64,000 nucleotides of DNA, taken from contig MSJH02000807.1 in assembly GCA_001931875.2 (NCBI GenBank), positions 242,181 through 306,180 of the forward strand, in the 5' to 3' direction. The DNA comes from Byssochlamys sp. IMV 00236 (lineage: Eukaryota > Ascomycota > Eurotiomycetes > Eurotiales > Thermoascaceae). Under the pieces are notes generated by a model. The model was not told the DNA's origin, ran no database searches, and saw only the letters and a program-made list of their open reading frames with translations. Position numbers and translations under genes: made by a program. Within the stretch, counting starts at the first letter, position 1. Every line of letters begins with the position of its first letter. Positions 32,212-44,300 of the stretch are shown here, one piece after another.

Positions 32212-33426
32212 ATGGACCCTTTCAACCGTCTCCCCTGGTTCGCGCTCCGCTATCTCCTCTCCCATCTCCCCGATCTACCTACACTACACACACTCTCCAT
32301 AGCATCACCCACCATAGCAACCTTCCTCCAAGAAGACAATTCATTCTCCGAAATCGTCGAGAACATAATATCAAACCCAACACGAGACAAAGGTCTCTAT
32401 CTACCCGTCAGGACCATAATCAGGACATTAACCCTCATCTGGTGGCGGAAACATACCTATCATTCTTCAGAAGATGATGATCATCATCATCAAAATCTAC
32501 TAACTAGATCCTACACGGAGCTTATTCGCTCTCTAATACACAATCCGGACTACAAGCCAAAATACCCCTTCGGCTGCATGAGACCTCTACCGAGATACAT
32601 ACCATATGTTATTCTCTATCGACTTCTCGAGTTCAGTACGAAGATCCGCAGAATCACACATGCTTTCTTCCACGCGATGATCAAGAATTGCATGGATCTC
32701 ACTACGCTAGAGCATTTACCAAGGGGTAAAAGATATCATTGTGATGAAATCGGGCTTGATCGCTCGAAACGCCCGGTTGGAAAACCATTTAAGCCATACG
32801 ATCTTGGAGCTCCGACATGGTTTGAAGAACAGCGCATACTCTATGCGGTATTGCGGGTTGTTCTATTCTTTGAACTTCGCGATGCGATCGGTAGTGTTCC
32901 CGGCTTTTTCTCCGAGATGGGCGTTGGAGCGTGTTGGGTCTCGCCGGGGGCTAATAATATTCTGAAGTTCTGGAAGAGTGAAGTAATTAATGATATGATT
33001 CTGGTGGAGCAATTACGGACTTTCATATCGTGGTTGGCAACAGAGGCTGGTGGGAGAGATAAGATCGAGTCGTGGATGCTTTCCTCCTCTTCTTCTTCTG
33101 TTTCTCTTCCAGATAACCTGAGCTATTGCTGTCCCAGATTCAGACCGGTGAAAGAACAGCGATGGACAAGTTTTGGGAAAAACGCGATCTGGCTTCTCTA
33201 TCCTCGTGGTTATGATTGTATATCTGATTGTGGACGTAGTCCAGACAGCCCGTTGAGAGGTGTAGACTCCTCGTACTACCGACGCTTTGGTGTGGTCTTT
33301 TGGGACTCGGCTAGGCTGAATGCTCTGGGTTTAGTGGGACGTCGTCGGAATGTGGAAACGATGTGGTTTGCTTGGTCGTCTGTTCTAAACGAGTCTGATT
33401 GGGAGCGTCTTGGTAGATATAGATAG
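32212..33426 (+). CDS. F-box-like hypothetical protein
   Basis: A single exon of 404 aa. The N-terminus, FNRLPWFALRYLLSHLPDLP followed by TLHTLSIASPTIATFL, has the Leu-Pro...Leu-x-x-Leu pattern of an F-box and suggests a Skp1-binding module. The rest is rich in Arg and aromatic residues with no recognisable repeats (WFEEQRILYAVLRVVLFFEL, GACWVSPGANNILKFWKSEV). A His/Asp-rich run (EDDDHHHQ) lies at about 87 and a Ser7-type run at about 292. The likely role is a substrate adaptor or a member of the large family of fungal F-box-like proteins. It is transcribed divergently from argininosuccinate lyase over 442 bp. Confidence 0.78.
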   Translation: MDPFNRLPWFALRYLLSHLPDLPTLHTLSIASPTIATFLQEDNSFSEIVENIISNPTRDKGLYLPVRTIIRTLTLIWWRKHTYHSSEDDDHHHQNLLTRSYTELIRSLIHNPDYKPKYPFGCMRPLPRYIPYVILYRLLEFSTKIRRITHAFFHAMIKNCMDLTTLEHLPRGKRYHCDEIGLDRSKRPVGKPFKPYDLGAPTWFEEQRILYAVLRVVLFFELRDAIGSVPGFFSEMGVGACWVSPGANNILKFWKSEVINDMILVEQLRTFISWLATEAGGRDKIESWMLSSSSSSVSLPDNLSYCCPRFRPVKEQRWTSFGKNAIWLLYPRGYDCISDCGRSPDSPLRGVDSSYYRRFGVVFWDSARLNALGLVGRRRNVETMWFAWSSVLNESDWERLGRYR

Positions 33427-34084
33427 AATCGAGACGCTTTCGCGGATGGCGGCTACAATTGGATGTGAAAGTATCCATCAAGGGAAAAAAGGAAATTGAT
33501 TCTCTATAAGGCTTCCTCAAAAGAGGATAGGATTAGCTGCAGTAGATTCCTAACTGCCTAGATCAAAACATTCACTGTCAGGACAAATGAGAGGATATGA
33601 AGGGTATAACCTGATTTTGCAAGGAAATCGACGCCCCAACTAAATGCCGCAAATCACGCACCCAAACTGAAGAAACAGCACAATTACCCGCCATGATCAA
33701 CTCGGGTGTACCAGAGTGTCCCGCCGCCAAACCACCTCGAATGGTCTTAAAAGTTATTGATGACTCGTGTGCACGAGTCAGAGTACAACTCTCATAAAAC
33801 AGACAGGATCCCGGAGCCCAAGGATTACAGTAGCTCCAGAGAACGGCAATCACGGATAAGAAAAAGAGAAAGAGAAAGAAGAAAAGAAGAAAAAGAAAAC
33901 CGCGCGCCAATTGAGATTCATGAACCATAGTGAAGGGTATTCAGGTCCTTTTTCCTTTGCCTCCTCTCCAGCCATACCAAAATCGTCAGCATCGTCGTCG
34001 TAATATTCGTCACCTCCTTCCATCAATCCGTTGATGTGAGAGCCATAAACACCTTTAGCCGGGCAACTTGAACAGAGAAAAGTC
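33427..34084. other. Intergenic around a possible small secreted-protein gene
   Basis: Aside from the frame at 33578-33928, no gene is supported. The purine-rich tract at 33855-33900 encodes the hydrophobic N-terminus of that frame on the other strand. Confidence 0.5.
33578..33928 (-). CDS. Possible small secreted Cys-containing protein
   Basis: A 116-codon frame from ATG at 33928. Residues 9-33 are a very hydrophobic Phe/Leu run (FLFLLFFFLFLFFLSVIAVL) that would serve as a signal peptide or anchor. After it come YCNPWAPGSCLFYESC, with four Cys in total, and a mixed region (SITFKTIRGGLAAGHSG, NCAVSSVWVRDLRHLVG). A GTTATA after codon 106 might be a donor, so the C-terminus is uncertain. The hydrophobic run is encoded by a simple purine/pyrimidine tract, so chance is possible. 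Confidence 0.35.
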   Translation of the reverse strand: MVHESQLARGFLFLLFFFLFLFFLSVIAVLWSYCNPWAPGSCLFYESCTLTRAHESSITFKTIRGGLAAGHSGTPELIMAGNCAVSSVWVRDLRHLVGASISLQNQVIPFISSHLS

Positions 34085-35362
34085 CTACGCGCTGATACCG
34101 GGTCCTGCTGCCGCGCTCCATCTGAGCCGCTTCAGCCCACCTTTGACGGCCTCTCTGCCACAGTTAGACGCTCCAGAGCCTGACAAGGCGCCCGCGCCGC
34201 CGTCGCCCATCCAAGACCCCTCAGTCCGGCCGACCTCACGGCCAAGAGCATAACCGGCGGAGAAACTGATGGCGGAGAAAAGAACGACGACTCCTGCACT
34301 GATGACCCAAGTCACGAGAGTAGGGCTGACATTGGAAACCGAATCCGTGAGATTAGCGCGGCGAGACTTCTTTGATGGGGAAGCGTGGGCAGATGAACGA
34401 TCCTTGGAGCTCGTTCTCCGCTTTTGCTTCGGGGCTGAAGAAGAGGCATTCGATGATCCCCCCGGAGCGGATCCAGGGCTCTTCTCCAGACGACTGGGCC
34501 CAGCAGTCTGGTCTTCTGTAGATGGACCAGAAGCACGCGGTTCTTCCGCACTGCTATCCTCGCCCATTGCCACCGACTCCGGGACTAGACGGAAGGTAGA
34601 GGGCTGGGCTGCGGCGGGACTACGCTCGTGCGGTTGAGTGTCATTCTTTGGCAGACCCCGCGCTGCTGTGGCATAAGACAGCAGAGTGGATAGACTGGCA
34701 CGCAACGCAGCGTCGTGGTCGGCCTGGTACGAAGGGGAAATCATGTTGTAAGGGCTGTGCTGCTGTCTCCGTGCTGTACGCGTGCTGGAGTACGAATTGT
34801 GCCTCGTTGCGGTGCGCCTGCTCGAGCTGGAGATTACGGTTGGACTGGGGAGGGGCACATCCGCTGGCCTGGTCCTGGAAGACGTCTGGGAAACGGGAGG
34901 GTGGGTGAACGCGTTGGGCTGGGGCACGAACGGCGACGAGCTGACTCGCATTCCCAGGGCAGTAGAATTATCATCATCGTCGTCTTCATCACTAGACGGG
35001 GCTGCATCTGAAGCAGTCTGACCAGCTCGCAGGAATAACGGTTCGCGAGGCTGTGTGGTGATATCCTCGTTGGAACTGGTCATAACCCGGTCCGACTCAC
35101 TCGAGCTCTCTTCATATTCATCCTGGCTGCTGCTGGCACCACTGGGCTCTCTGGAATAGTGGAGAGGCGGCGCAGTGGCGGCAGCGAGCTGTTCGAGACG
35201 CCGGCGTCGACTACGGTGGTTGTGCGGGTTGGGCTGTGGACCCTCGACGCGCAGACCGGTGGTGACGATATCGTCGTTGGTGGCAGCCGACGAGAGAGAT
35301 GAGGACGATGGCTGGGATGAGACCTCGATCCAGGAGTCTAGATAATGGCGCAGTGAGTACAT
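34085..35362 (-). CDS. Ser-rich, tail-anchored-type membrane protein of unknown function
   Basis: A single minus-strand exon of 425 aa, start ATG 35362. About 330 residues are low complexity: Ser/Pro/Thr-rich with an acidic run (DEDDDDDN) near 127 and basic clusters (RSRRRRLEQL near 50; KQKRRTSSKDR and PSKKSRRANL near 305-330). One transmembrane helix follows (VTWVISAGVVVLFSAISFSAGYALG, about residues 348-372), then a short Gly-rich tail. The topology is cytosolic N-terminus with a C-terminal anchor, possibly in the ER or nuclear envelope given the basic clusters. There is no catalytic domain. The start MYSLRHYLDSWIEV is well placed and upstream sequence is non-coding. Confidence 0.75.
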   Translation of the reverse strand: MYSLRHYLDSWIEVSSQPSSSSLSSAATNDDIVTTGLRVEGPQPNPHNHRSRRRRLEQLAAATAPPLHYSREPSGASSSQDEYEESSSESDRVMTSSNEDITTQPREPLFLRAGQTASDAAPSSDEDDDDDNSTALGMRVSSSPFVPQPNAFTHPPVSQTSSRTRPADVPLPSPTVISSSSRRTATRHNSYSSTRTARRQQHSPYNMISPSYQADHDAALRASLSTLLSYATAARGLPKNDTQPHERSPAAAQPSTFRLVPESVAMGEDSSAEEPRASGPSTEDQTAGPSRLEKSPGSAPGGSSNASSSAPKQKRRTSSKDRSSAHASPSKKSRRANLTDSVSNVSPTLVTWVISAGVVVLFSAISFSAGYALGREVGRTEGSWMGDGGAGALSGSGASNCGREAVKGGLKRLRWSAAAGPGISA

Positions 35363-36419
35363 GGTTACTGAGTGAGAGCAGGGGTTGTTGCAGGCGTGTG
35401 AGGAACGCCGTTCAGGGATTGTTGTGAATGTATAACGGGATATAGTACAAGAGCGCGAGGCATCGGTTACAATGAGTACACATCAAGGATCCAGAAGGAA
35501 AAGCAGTCTCAACGGGGCAAGGGGTTCTGGTTTTGGACACGGAGAGGCTGAATACACACCTTCTGATCTGGTGGCCTGGTTACGTGACCGCATGGCTGGT
35601 TCTCGAGATGGCTGATGGGCGTCTCGCGTCATCTGCATCGCGGGTCTGGAGTCGGGCGTGCCCTCGCGGACGTGACCCAGGAGAGGATAGTGATTTGGTT
35701 GCATCTCTGGCGCAGACAGGCGATGGAGAGGTCCCGTTATAAAGGATGAACAGCCAGGAGGGTCTCAACGCATGTGCTCCGTGGTCGGACGACACTCGAT
35801 CACCACGATCCGGCACGAGCTGGCGGTCAAGGGGGGGGAAGTAGTTTACGAACGGTCGTTGGGGTTTGGTGGGGCCGGGTGGGAACAAGCAGCGATCTGA
35901 TACTCAAGAGTACGATCTTATCTTCGAGGAGGGGCAGATGGATCAGGGGGAAGCAGTTGAGATACGAAGACAGATGTTGTTCGACGCAGCGGGAGACGTG
36001 CATCTCCCCTGGGGAAGCAAGAGAGCAAGAGAGAACAGAAAAAGAGAAGAGAGAGAGATAGAGAAAGAGAGAAGATACAAAGAAGTGATGAGCGATGCCT
36101 TGCCGACGAACCCGTGACTGCCTGACTGAGGCTAAACGCGGCAGCTGAGTTGGTCAACACATCACTAACTGGGCGGGGTTGAGCAGTCACTTAGTAGTAC
36201 TATATACTCGAGTGGGCGAACCATAGATCATTGTCCGCTGGATAATGGACTGGATCAGTCTTACTGGTTCTGTAAACTAACAACTGAATCAACTCCAGTA
36301 GTAACATAGATACTACTACAGTACTAGAGGGATTTGGCAACCCAGCTCTGGCTTAAGTCTATGTAGGTTTAACCTTACTGAAATAAGTAAAACCCGACCC
36401 GTTGTTGGTGTAGAGCTAG
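35363..36419. other. Intergenic edge of the A+T-rich block
   Basis: The upstream region of the Ser-rich gene. Frames here are short and overlap. A polypurine tract lies at 36012-36086. From about 36200 the sequence becomes richer in A/T, and the block proper starts near 36420. The stretch TTGTTGGTGTAGAGC at about 36401-36415 vaguely resembles a retroelement primer-binding site but is not decisive. Confidence 0.45.
36012..36086 (+). repeat. GA-rich polypurine tract
   Basis: About 75 bp of almost pure purine with GAGA and AGAAAGAG units. A simple sequence lying between the Ser-rich gene and the transposon block; it may form non-B DNA but no function is evident. Confidence 0.7.
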
Positions 36420-37829
36420 TAATTAAATATTAAAGCTATTAAAAAATAATTACTGATTAAATAATTAGCAATTAAGCTATAATATTAATTAGAACTTTAT
36501 TACTAGAGGCTAGTTACCTAATTAAGTAAATATACTACTATTTAATATTAATATTAATATTCTATAGTTTATACTGCTTAATATAGCTATTACAGCTATT
36601 ACTGCAATAATTATTATTATTATTATAGTTGCTGCCTAATAAGAACTAGTAATTTAATATTATATAAAGCAATAATAGCGATATTAATATTAATATTATC
36701 TTCTACTATTTTATCCCTGCTTTAAATAGAGTTTAGACTTATTAAAAGATAGATAAATAGTTTATTAGCTATAGTAAGTATAATAATTAATCTAGAGCTA
36801 GAATATTACTTATTAGTAAGCTTTTTATAAGAGAAGTTTAAGGAGATCTTACTATTTTTAGATTTAGATATTATAAACTAGTTTAAGCAATATAGACCTT
36901 TTAATAAGATAGTATTTACTATTTTATTAGTATAACTGTTATATTCTACTTAATATACTAAGCTTACCTAATTATTTAGGTAATCCCCTAGTTATCTAAG
37001 TATAGTTTATATAGATATAGTAATATATCTTTAAAAATAGTTTAAGGACTTTATATTCTAGGATTATTATTATTTAACTATTAAGAAGCTATAATTCTAT
37101 TTATTATATATTAAAGCTTAAGGTAGGGGAGATTTTATATAGGCGTATATTAACAGAATATTTTAGCAGATATACTGCCTAGGCGAGAATTAATATAACT
37201 ATTACTCTAGTTATAAATATATTTATAGCTTTAAATATTAAGGGGTTATTTTACCTAATAGGCTTTTTTCTTTATTTTATAGACCTTTTATTAGCAGTGC
37301 TAGGGACTAATATATATTTTAAAATAGTAGCCTTTAAGAAGTTATTAAAGATCTGTTTTTAATACTACTAAAGGAGGACGCATTATATATCTTTAATAAC
37401 CCTATATATACAGGTTTATCTATTACCTTTAGAGCTTATTATTATCCCCAGAAAGAGTAGTTTATAGTAACTTAAAGGGAATTTAATACTAAAATATTAA
37501 GGCATTAAATATTTATTAAGCACAGATTTAGTCAGATTTAATAATATTAGATAAGGAATAGCTTTTATCTTATTAATTAGGTTAGTAACTTACTAATTAT
37601 AGTATACTATCTAGTAGCTATTTTAATATCTAATATTATAACTTATCTTTAAGGAAATTAAATCTCTAGGTATTTTAACTATGCCCCTCTATTATTAAAT
37701 AAATATTTTAAGGTCTTTAGGGTTAATAGTTAAGCAGCTAAGTAGGTTAAGAGTATTATTAAGAAGAGGTTTAAGGAGAAGCTTAAGGAGAGAGATTAAG
37801 AGAGTAAATTTAACAATATTTTTAACTAG

Positions 37830-37901
<72 letters not shown>

Positions 37902-37902
37902 T
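36420..37902 (+). mobile_element. RIP-mutated segment left of the gypsy element, possibly the 5' part of the copia element
   Basis: About 1.5 kb of mutated sequence with no intact frame. Conceptual reading on the plus strand gives pieces such as YAPLLLNKYFKVFRVNS and IIKKRFKEKLKERD just before the TAC repeat. I cannot match these firmly to copia gag. The link to the right-hand copia part rests on strand, A+T richness and summed length (about 4.7 kb). Confidence 0.35.
37831..37900 (+). repeat. Perfect (TAC)n microsatellite, about 23 units
   Basis: Seventy bases of uninterrupted TAC repeat immediately left of the gypsy LTR, inside otherwise heavily mutated sequence. The repeat contains no CA, TG or CG dinucleotide, so RIP has no target in it. 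Confidence 0.95.
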
Positions 37903-38236
37903 TATAGGAAGATATATTAAGACTTAGCATAGAGTCTTTAAGCAAGTAGGTATTAAGAAAGAAGAGAAAAATATTTAGCTTTAAAGCTTAGAATAAAGAT
38001 AAAGAAAAAGCTTTAGCTATAGACTAATATAATAAACTAATAATAATTTAATATTAAACTGATATTAAACAATAATAGAAAGGAAAAGCTAATTATTTTA
38101 TTCTAAATAATTAAAAGATATCTCCTTACTATTCTCCCCCTTCTCTTACTTTATTTATAGACTTTTTAAAGACTTTAAGTAAAAGTATATAATCTCTTAA
38201 CTAATTATATTCTTTATACTAATTCTTCCTATTATA
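37903..38236 (-). repeat. 3' LTR of the gypsy element
   Basis: 334 bp, aligned end to end with 47816-48149. The differences are mostly C/T and G/A, as expected from RIP acting on each copy separately. This copy is the more A/T-rich of the two. Confidence 0.85.
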
Positions 38237-41200
38237 TAGCCTTTTTTTTTAAAAAATAAATATCTTTATTTGCCTTTTTTAGTTATTATAGTCTATATTA
38301 TCTTCTCCTTTTAATATTATAAATTATTCTTAAAGTAAGAATACTCTAATTTCTAATATTATATATATTTTAAAATCCCTAATTTATAAAGCTAAGTTCT
38401 TTTTCTTTATAGATAATCTTAGACTAATAATATATCTTACTTTAATATAAAGTATAGCTCTGCTTTAACTTTTAAATAATTTTAGTTTAGCTAATTAAAT
38501 ATTACTTTGCCTATAGCTATAACTTTATTTATTTAAATATTAAAAGGCCTAGATCTTCCTTAATTAAATCTTATCTTATCTTATTCTCTATAATTAAAAT
38601 AATAAATATTATTAAAATCTATTCCCTAATTCTCTAATATTAATTAATATAAATTATTAATAAAAATTATTTCTCCTTGCCTAAGTATAATATCTTTTAA
38701 ACCTATAATTTCTTTAGACTTATCTCTAATAATTAGTCTAGTCCTTAAGGTTATAAAGCTCTAGCCTATTCCTCTCTTAGAGATTATAGTCTCTATATTT
38801 AATACTCTTAGCTTATATCCCTTAAAATATTAAACTTATAACTTATATTTATTATAACTATATAACGCTAACTAGATTAAATAGACTTAAATATTTTATA
38901 TAATAACTTTTTAGAGAATACTTTTAAATAAATTCTTAAGCCCTATTAATTCTTTATTTTCTTTCTTATAATAAAGGGCTGCTTTTATTTTTATAATAAT
39001 ATATTATAATATTTTTTTTATTAATTTTTTTTTAAAAGATATAATTTAAAAAACTCTATTTATTTCTTAATAATTAAAATTCTCCCTTATTATAATACTT
39101 AATTAGATATATTAGTTTTATATCTTATTTAAGATAAAGTCTTTTTTATTTAGGTTAAAATATTTTTTATCCCTATACTTAAATTTAAAATATTCTTTAA
39201 CCCTATATAAGTTATTTTAAGCCTTATAATATAAACTGCTAAATATATTATTAGAAATATTTATATTAATTAATCTAAGATTTCTAAATAATTAAACTAT
39301 CTCTAATATTAAGAATTTCTTAGGGAAAAAGTCTTTAGATAAGATTTCTTTAACTTTTATATTATCTTTATCTTTTATACTTTTAGGACTTCCTAAAATA
39401 AGACTCTTTATTCTTTTTTTAACTTAGCTATTATTAGATATATTTAATATCTGCTTAACCTTTAAATTATCTTTAAATTATATAGTTCTAGCATTTTATA
39501 TATTTTTTAAATATTTAGTTTCTTTTTTAATAAAAGGGTCTTTTAAGTTTACTATAAAAAAGAAGGGCTTTATATTAATTTTTAAGACTTTACTAAAAGA
39601 TTTTATTATCTATTTACCTTTAGAAGTTTTATTTATAGATTATTTAATTTCTTTAAATAAATTTTTATAAAAATAGGTTATTATTTTAAATAATCTCTTC
39701 TTTTATTATTTTATTATTGCTAGCTTTATATTTTTAACTATTTTTAATATTCCTCTAGCTTCTTTTATAAATATATTCTCCCTTATATTAATTATATTAG
39801 CCAATAATTATATATAAGGCTTATAGATTAAATTAATCTTCTTAAAATTAATCTACTATAAGATTTCTTTAACCTCCTTAATACTTATATTTAATCTATT
39901 TAGCTAAGATTATATTTTAGTTTCCCCCTTATCTAGGTAGTAATAATTTTTAAGGTTAATATTAAATCTTTATCCCTATTAAAATTATTTTTAATAGTCT
40001 ATATTAGTATTTTAAGATTTAAGATTATTATTATTATTTATAAGTATTTTTAATCTTTTTTTAAGAATATTATCTTCTATACTCCTTAATCTTATTATAT
40101 TTTATATTTTTTTAATATAAATTTAATATATAATAGCAGGTTTAATCCTTTCTTTCCTTAAAAATTTTAATATTTTTTTACCTTTTAAATTAGTAATAGC
40201 CTTTTTTATTAATATAAATATATTAACTTTATATTTATATCTTTTTCCTAGCTATTTCTCCTTATCTTAAGTTTTAAGCTTTTTTTCCCCTTTTAGCTTT
40301 TTAGAACTCTTAATCTTTTTCTTTTTTTTTTCTTTCTTTATATTTTTCTTTCTATTATTTAATATTAAATCTATTAATAAGCTCTTATCTAAATCTTTTA
40401 TCTAATATTCTTTCTTTTTTCTTATAATCTCCTCTAGAAGATTATTCTCCCTTATTCTTATTTTAATCTTTTATAACTCTTTATTAATAGGTTTTTAAAA
40501 AATTAATCTTTTTTTACTAAAGACTTTTTTTAAAATATCTTTTATTTTTCTAATATTAATTAATTAAAGGCTTTTTTTAATTAATATTCTTTATCTTCTA
40601 ATATTATAAAGTTTATTAATCTATACTTTTACTAAATATATAGCTGCTATTCTCTAATCTCTAATATTAGATATTAATCCTTTTATAGCTACTAAGGTTT
40701 AATATAATTATTTAATAATTAATAAAACTTAGTCTATAATCTCTTAACTCTATTTCTCTATAGCTTTATAATAACCTTTATCTATATATTTATAGTTCTT
40801 TTCTGCTTATATTTTTAATTCTTTTAGCTTATTAATAGCTAATACTTCTTTTTTTTATTTCTTCTAATAGCTCTTATTAGTTTAAGAAATTATAAAAATT
40901 ATTAGCTATTTTATTATACCTGCTTTAAAAATTTAAAATAATTACTACTATATTACTTATAAATTAAATTTTTTCTTTTTTATTATTAGCTTTACTTATT
41001 ATCTCCTTTATAAGCTTATAAATTTTGCTAATTATAATATATATATATATTCTAAATTAAAGAGCTTTATCCTAATAAATAATATTTTATATTTCTAGTA
41101 TATTTTTTTCTATTTTTAATATATATCTTTATAAAATAACTCTTTAAAATAGTTTTTAAGCAAAAAGATATATTTAAAAGATAAGATAAAGTTAAGTTTA

Positions 41201-42089
41201 GTTTAATTTAATCTTTAGTTACTTCTGCTGTAGTATTATATAATATAAAAAGTAAGGTTTTTATAATAAGGTAAAAATTCTTTATTTATTGCTTATATTC
41301 TTTATCTAATATTTTTTATTTTTAGCTTTGTTTATAAACTTTTTTAAGATATTTAAGCTAATATTATATATTTTTCAGTTATTTCTATTTTTCTTCTTTC
41401 TTAATTATTATTAGGTATTTTTAAATCCTTCCTCTCCCCTAAAGAAGACGCCCTTATTTTAAGTTTACCTTTCTTCTCTTCTTATTATAGCACTAGTACT
41501 TATTTTATTATTATTTTTTTATTTCTTCTTTTTCTAAACTAACTCTTTATTTTACTTTATTATTAGCTTTCTACTTCCCTCTTTCTAAGCTAATATTTTT
41601 AGAAGGAGAGTATTAGGATAATAACTGCATATTTTAATCTAGGTAGTATTTAGTCTATATTATTATTATTATTACTTAATTGCTGATTTTTTTATTTAAG
41701 TACTATATTATTACTTACAGCTAGTATTTTATTTTAGTTCTTTTATAAATAATAGCTTTTTAAGCAATTCCTATAAATTAGGTCCCTAAAAGGCATATTA
41801 TTTAACTTCTTAAGCTTATAAGATCCTTTCTTAAGGACTTTTTTAATCCTATATAGTTTAAGCTAGCAGTATATTAGTTTTATAGAGTAAGATATCTTAA
41901 ACTTTATATTATAAAGTAGAATAAGCTATTTTTTTATTAGTTATTCTTTGCAGAGCTATTTCTTATTATTAAAAATTTTTTTACTAGCTTCTCTTATATA
42001 TTAAATATAAAGTTAGGTCTCTTTTATATTTTAATCTTAGAGCTCTATTTATTATATATAAAGAAATAAAAGATCTTCTATAATCTTAA

Positions 42090-42750
42090 CCTTATTCTAT
42101 ACTAAAGTCTTTTAAATAGGCACTTTTAGTTTAATTAGCAGTATAGTATTATATCCTATAATTGTTTTAAATAGTATTAAGCCTATAGAAATCTTAATTA
42201 TATTCTTATTTGCCCAGATTATTACTAGTAAATAATTTATTTAATTTATCTTTATTTTTTTTATAAGTTTTCTAATATTATATATAAAGGATTTATATAT
42301 AACTTTAACTATTTTATTTGCTTACAGGTTATATAATAAGACTTTAATATAGTTAATCTTATATTTCTATACTAATATATTAATTATAGCTTTATTCTCT
42401 AGTCCTTTATTATTAATAAGAATCTTTATTATTTTCTAATAATAAATCTAGTCTTTCTATAAAAACTTAATAATAGCTCTTAAAATAGAGCTGCTAAGGG
42501 CTTTATATTTAACCTAGCTAAAGTTATTTTAAAATATAGTAATATAAGTTTTTCTCTTATTAAGTAATATAATCTTGCAGATATTTAAATATAGCTTTAA
42601 TCTCCCTAATAAAATAAATATTAATTATAAAGCTTCTTCTATATATTCTTTATCTGCTTTCTAATATTTATTATATATTTTTACCTATCTAATAATATAC
42701 TTATATAGGCCTTTTTATTAATATTAATTAACTATCTTTTAATAGGTTGC
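42090..42750 (-). pseudogene. Gypsy integrase remnant
   Basis: Read on the minus strand through stops, the order of fungal gypsy integrase is recognisable. An ALRSASSRAV-like stretch appears as ALSSSILRAI. The DGGPENK-like motif appears as NNKGLENK (Asp to Asn). A later WADRTTVK-like block appears as WANKNIIK, and TIIGYNTILLIKLKVP stands for the family's G-x-x-P-x-L-P-I/V-E-L/V end. Confidence 0.7.
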
Positions 42751-43299
42751 TTTATACTTATAATATTTATACTTTTTATAAAGGGCTATAAGAATTTCCT
42801 TTTATTTTTTCTTATTGTTAATAATTATATAATAAGGCTAATTTTATTATACTTTTTAGAAAAACATATTATTTTATACTATATACTTTAGGGTCTCTTT
42901 TTTAAACTTAATATACTATTCTCTATCTATATTATCTAGTTTTATTATAGTTTATAATTATTTTATAATTAGCAAAGACTTTTCTGATTAATATAATATA
43001 AGTATTAATTAAGGAATATTATCTGATTCTATCTTTTATATGCTAGTATAATAAACTATATAAAATTATAAGTCTAGGAATTTCTCTATATTATTATCTT
43101 TTGCCTTTTTTAAGTCTTATTTTATTACTAGCTTCTAAAATAATCTATCTATAATTAAGTTTTTTTTTCCTAATATATAGATAATATTAAAGTTAAATAA
43201 TTAAATTTAAATAATCTATTAAGTAATTATTAACCTAGAGAAGTTTATAGCTATTCTATTTAATTATATTACTAGAGTTTTTATATCTACCTCTAGTTA

Positions 43300-44300
43300 A
43301 AAGTATATATTATATAAATATGCTTAGAATTTATAAAGCGCCTTTAATACTATCTTATACTTTAGCTTTTTTTTATTATATTACCTCTCTGTCTATATCT
43401 ATACTCTACTTTTATATCTAGCTGAGTATTTCTTATTAAACTCTTTTTTTTCTTAAATAAATTAAGCTCTCTATTTATTATTACTAATATTAGTATTAAT
43501 AATAATTATGCCTCTCTCTTTATAATTAATTAGCTTAAGTGCTAGTATTATTATTAGGGCTATTTTTAAAATATTTATTACTTCTTATTATTCTAGCCCT
43601 TAAAGGAAGTCTTATTTTTTCTTTAATATTAAGTATATTAGCTTAGCTTTAATAATATATCCTTTAATCTATATCTAATAATAGGCTATAATCTCTAGAA
43701 ATTCTCTTACTTTCTGCAAATTTTAATAAGATAGCTATTTTAAGATCTTAATTATTTTAATTAACTTAAAATATCTCCCCTTAATATTATATATATAGCC
43801 TATTATTTTAATTCTTAATACTATAAATTATAATTTTTCTCTAGTAATTATTAAATCTATAAGTTTAAAATTATATAATATTTTATTAATATTCTAGATA
43901 TATTTAAATATAAACCTTTTAATTCTTAGCAGTATCTCTTCCCCCCTATAATTAGTTTTAGGTCCTTATATTAGTATATTATCTAGAAATATATTATAGA
44001 TATTAAGAATATTATCTACTAATATTCTTATAACTTCTTATATAAATTCTTATATTATATTTATCTATCCTTAAGATAGTCTAGCTTAATAAATTAAATT
44101 AATCTTTAGTATATAGAAAGCTGTTAAGTCCTATAATTCTTTAACTAACTCTAACTAATTATATTTAGAGAATAAGTCTATAAATATTAACACTAGTATT
44201 CTACTAAACTTTTCTAAGAATTTATTAGCTAAAGGGAGCAGATTAATATCTTATATTATTATTTAATTAACTTCTATAGCTATATTAATTAGCTAATATT
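43300..44300 (-). pseudogene. Gypsy reverse transcriptase/RNase H remnant
   Basis: The minus-strand reading gives FIDLFSKYNQLEL (family IDL-x-SGYNQL) near 44190-44140 and NIFLDN followed by GPKTNY near 44000-43940, standing for the FLDD...GPKTNYGG catalytic region of fungal gypsy RT with the second Asp changed to Asn. Further downstream, EFLEIIAYYR stands for the RAFLG-x-x-x-YYR segment. Numerous in-frame stops. Confidence 0.75.

Noticed and set aside
36200..36420. A left copia LTR matching 51187-51358
   Set aside because: No stretch resembles TGTTTCGG...CGAAACA; the left boundary sequence is different.
37831..37900. CRISPR-like array
   Set aside because: A simple trinucleotide microsatellite without spacers; no prokaryotic context.
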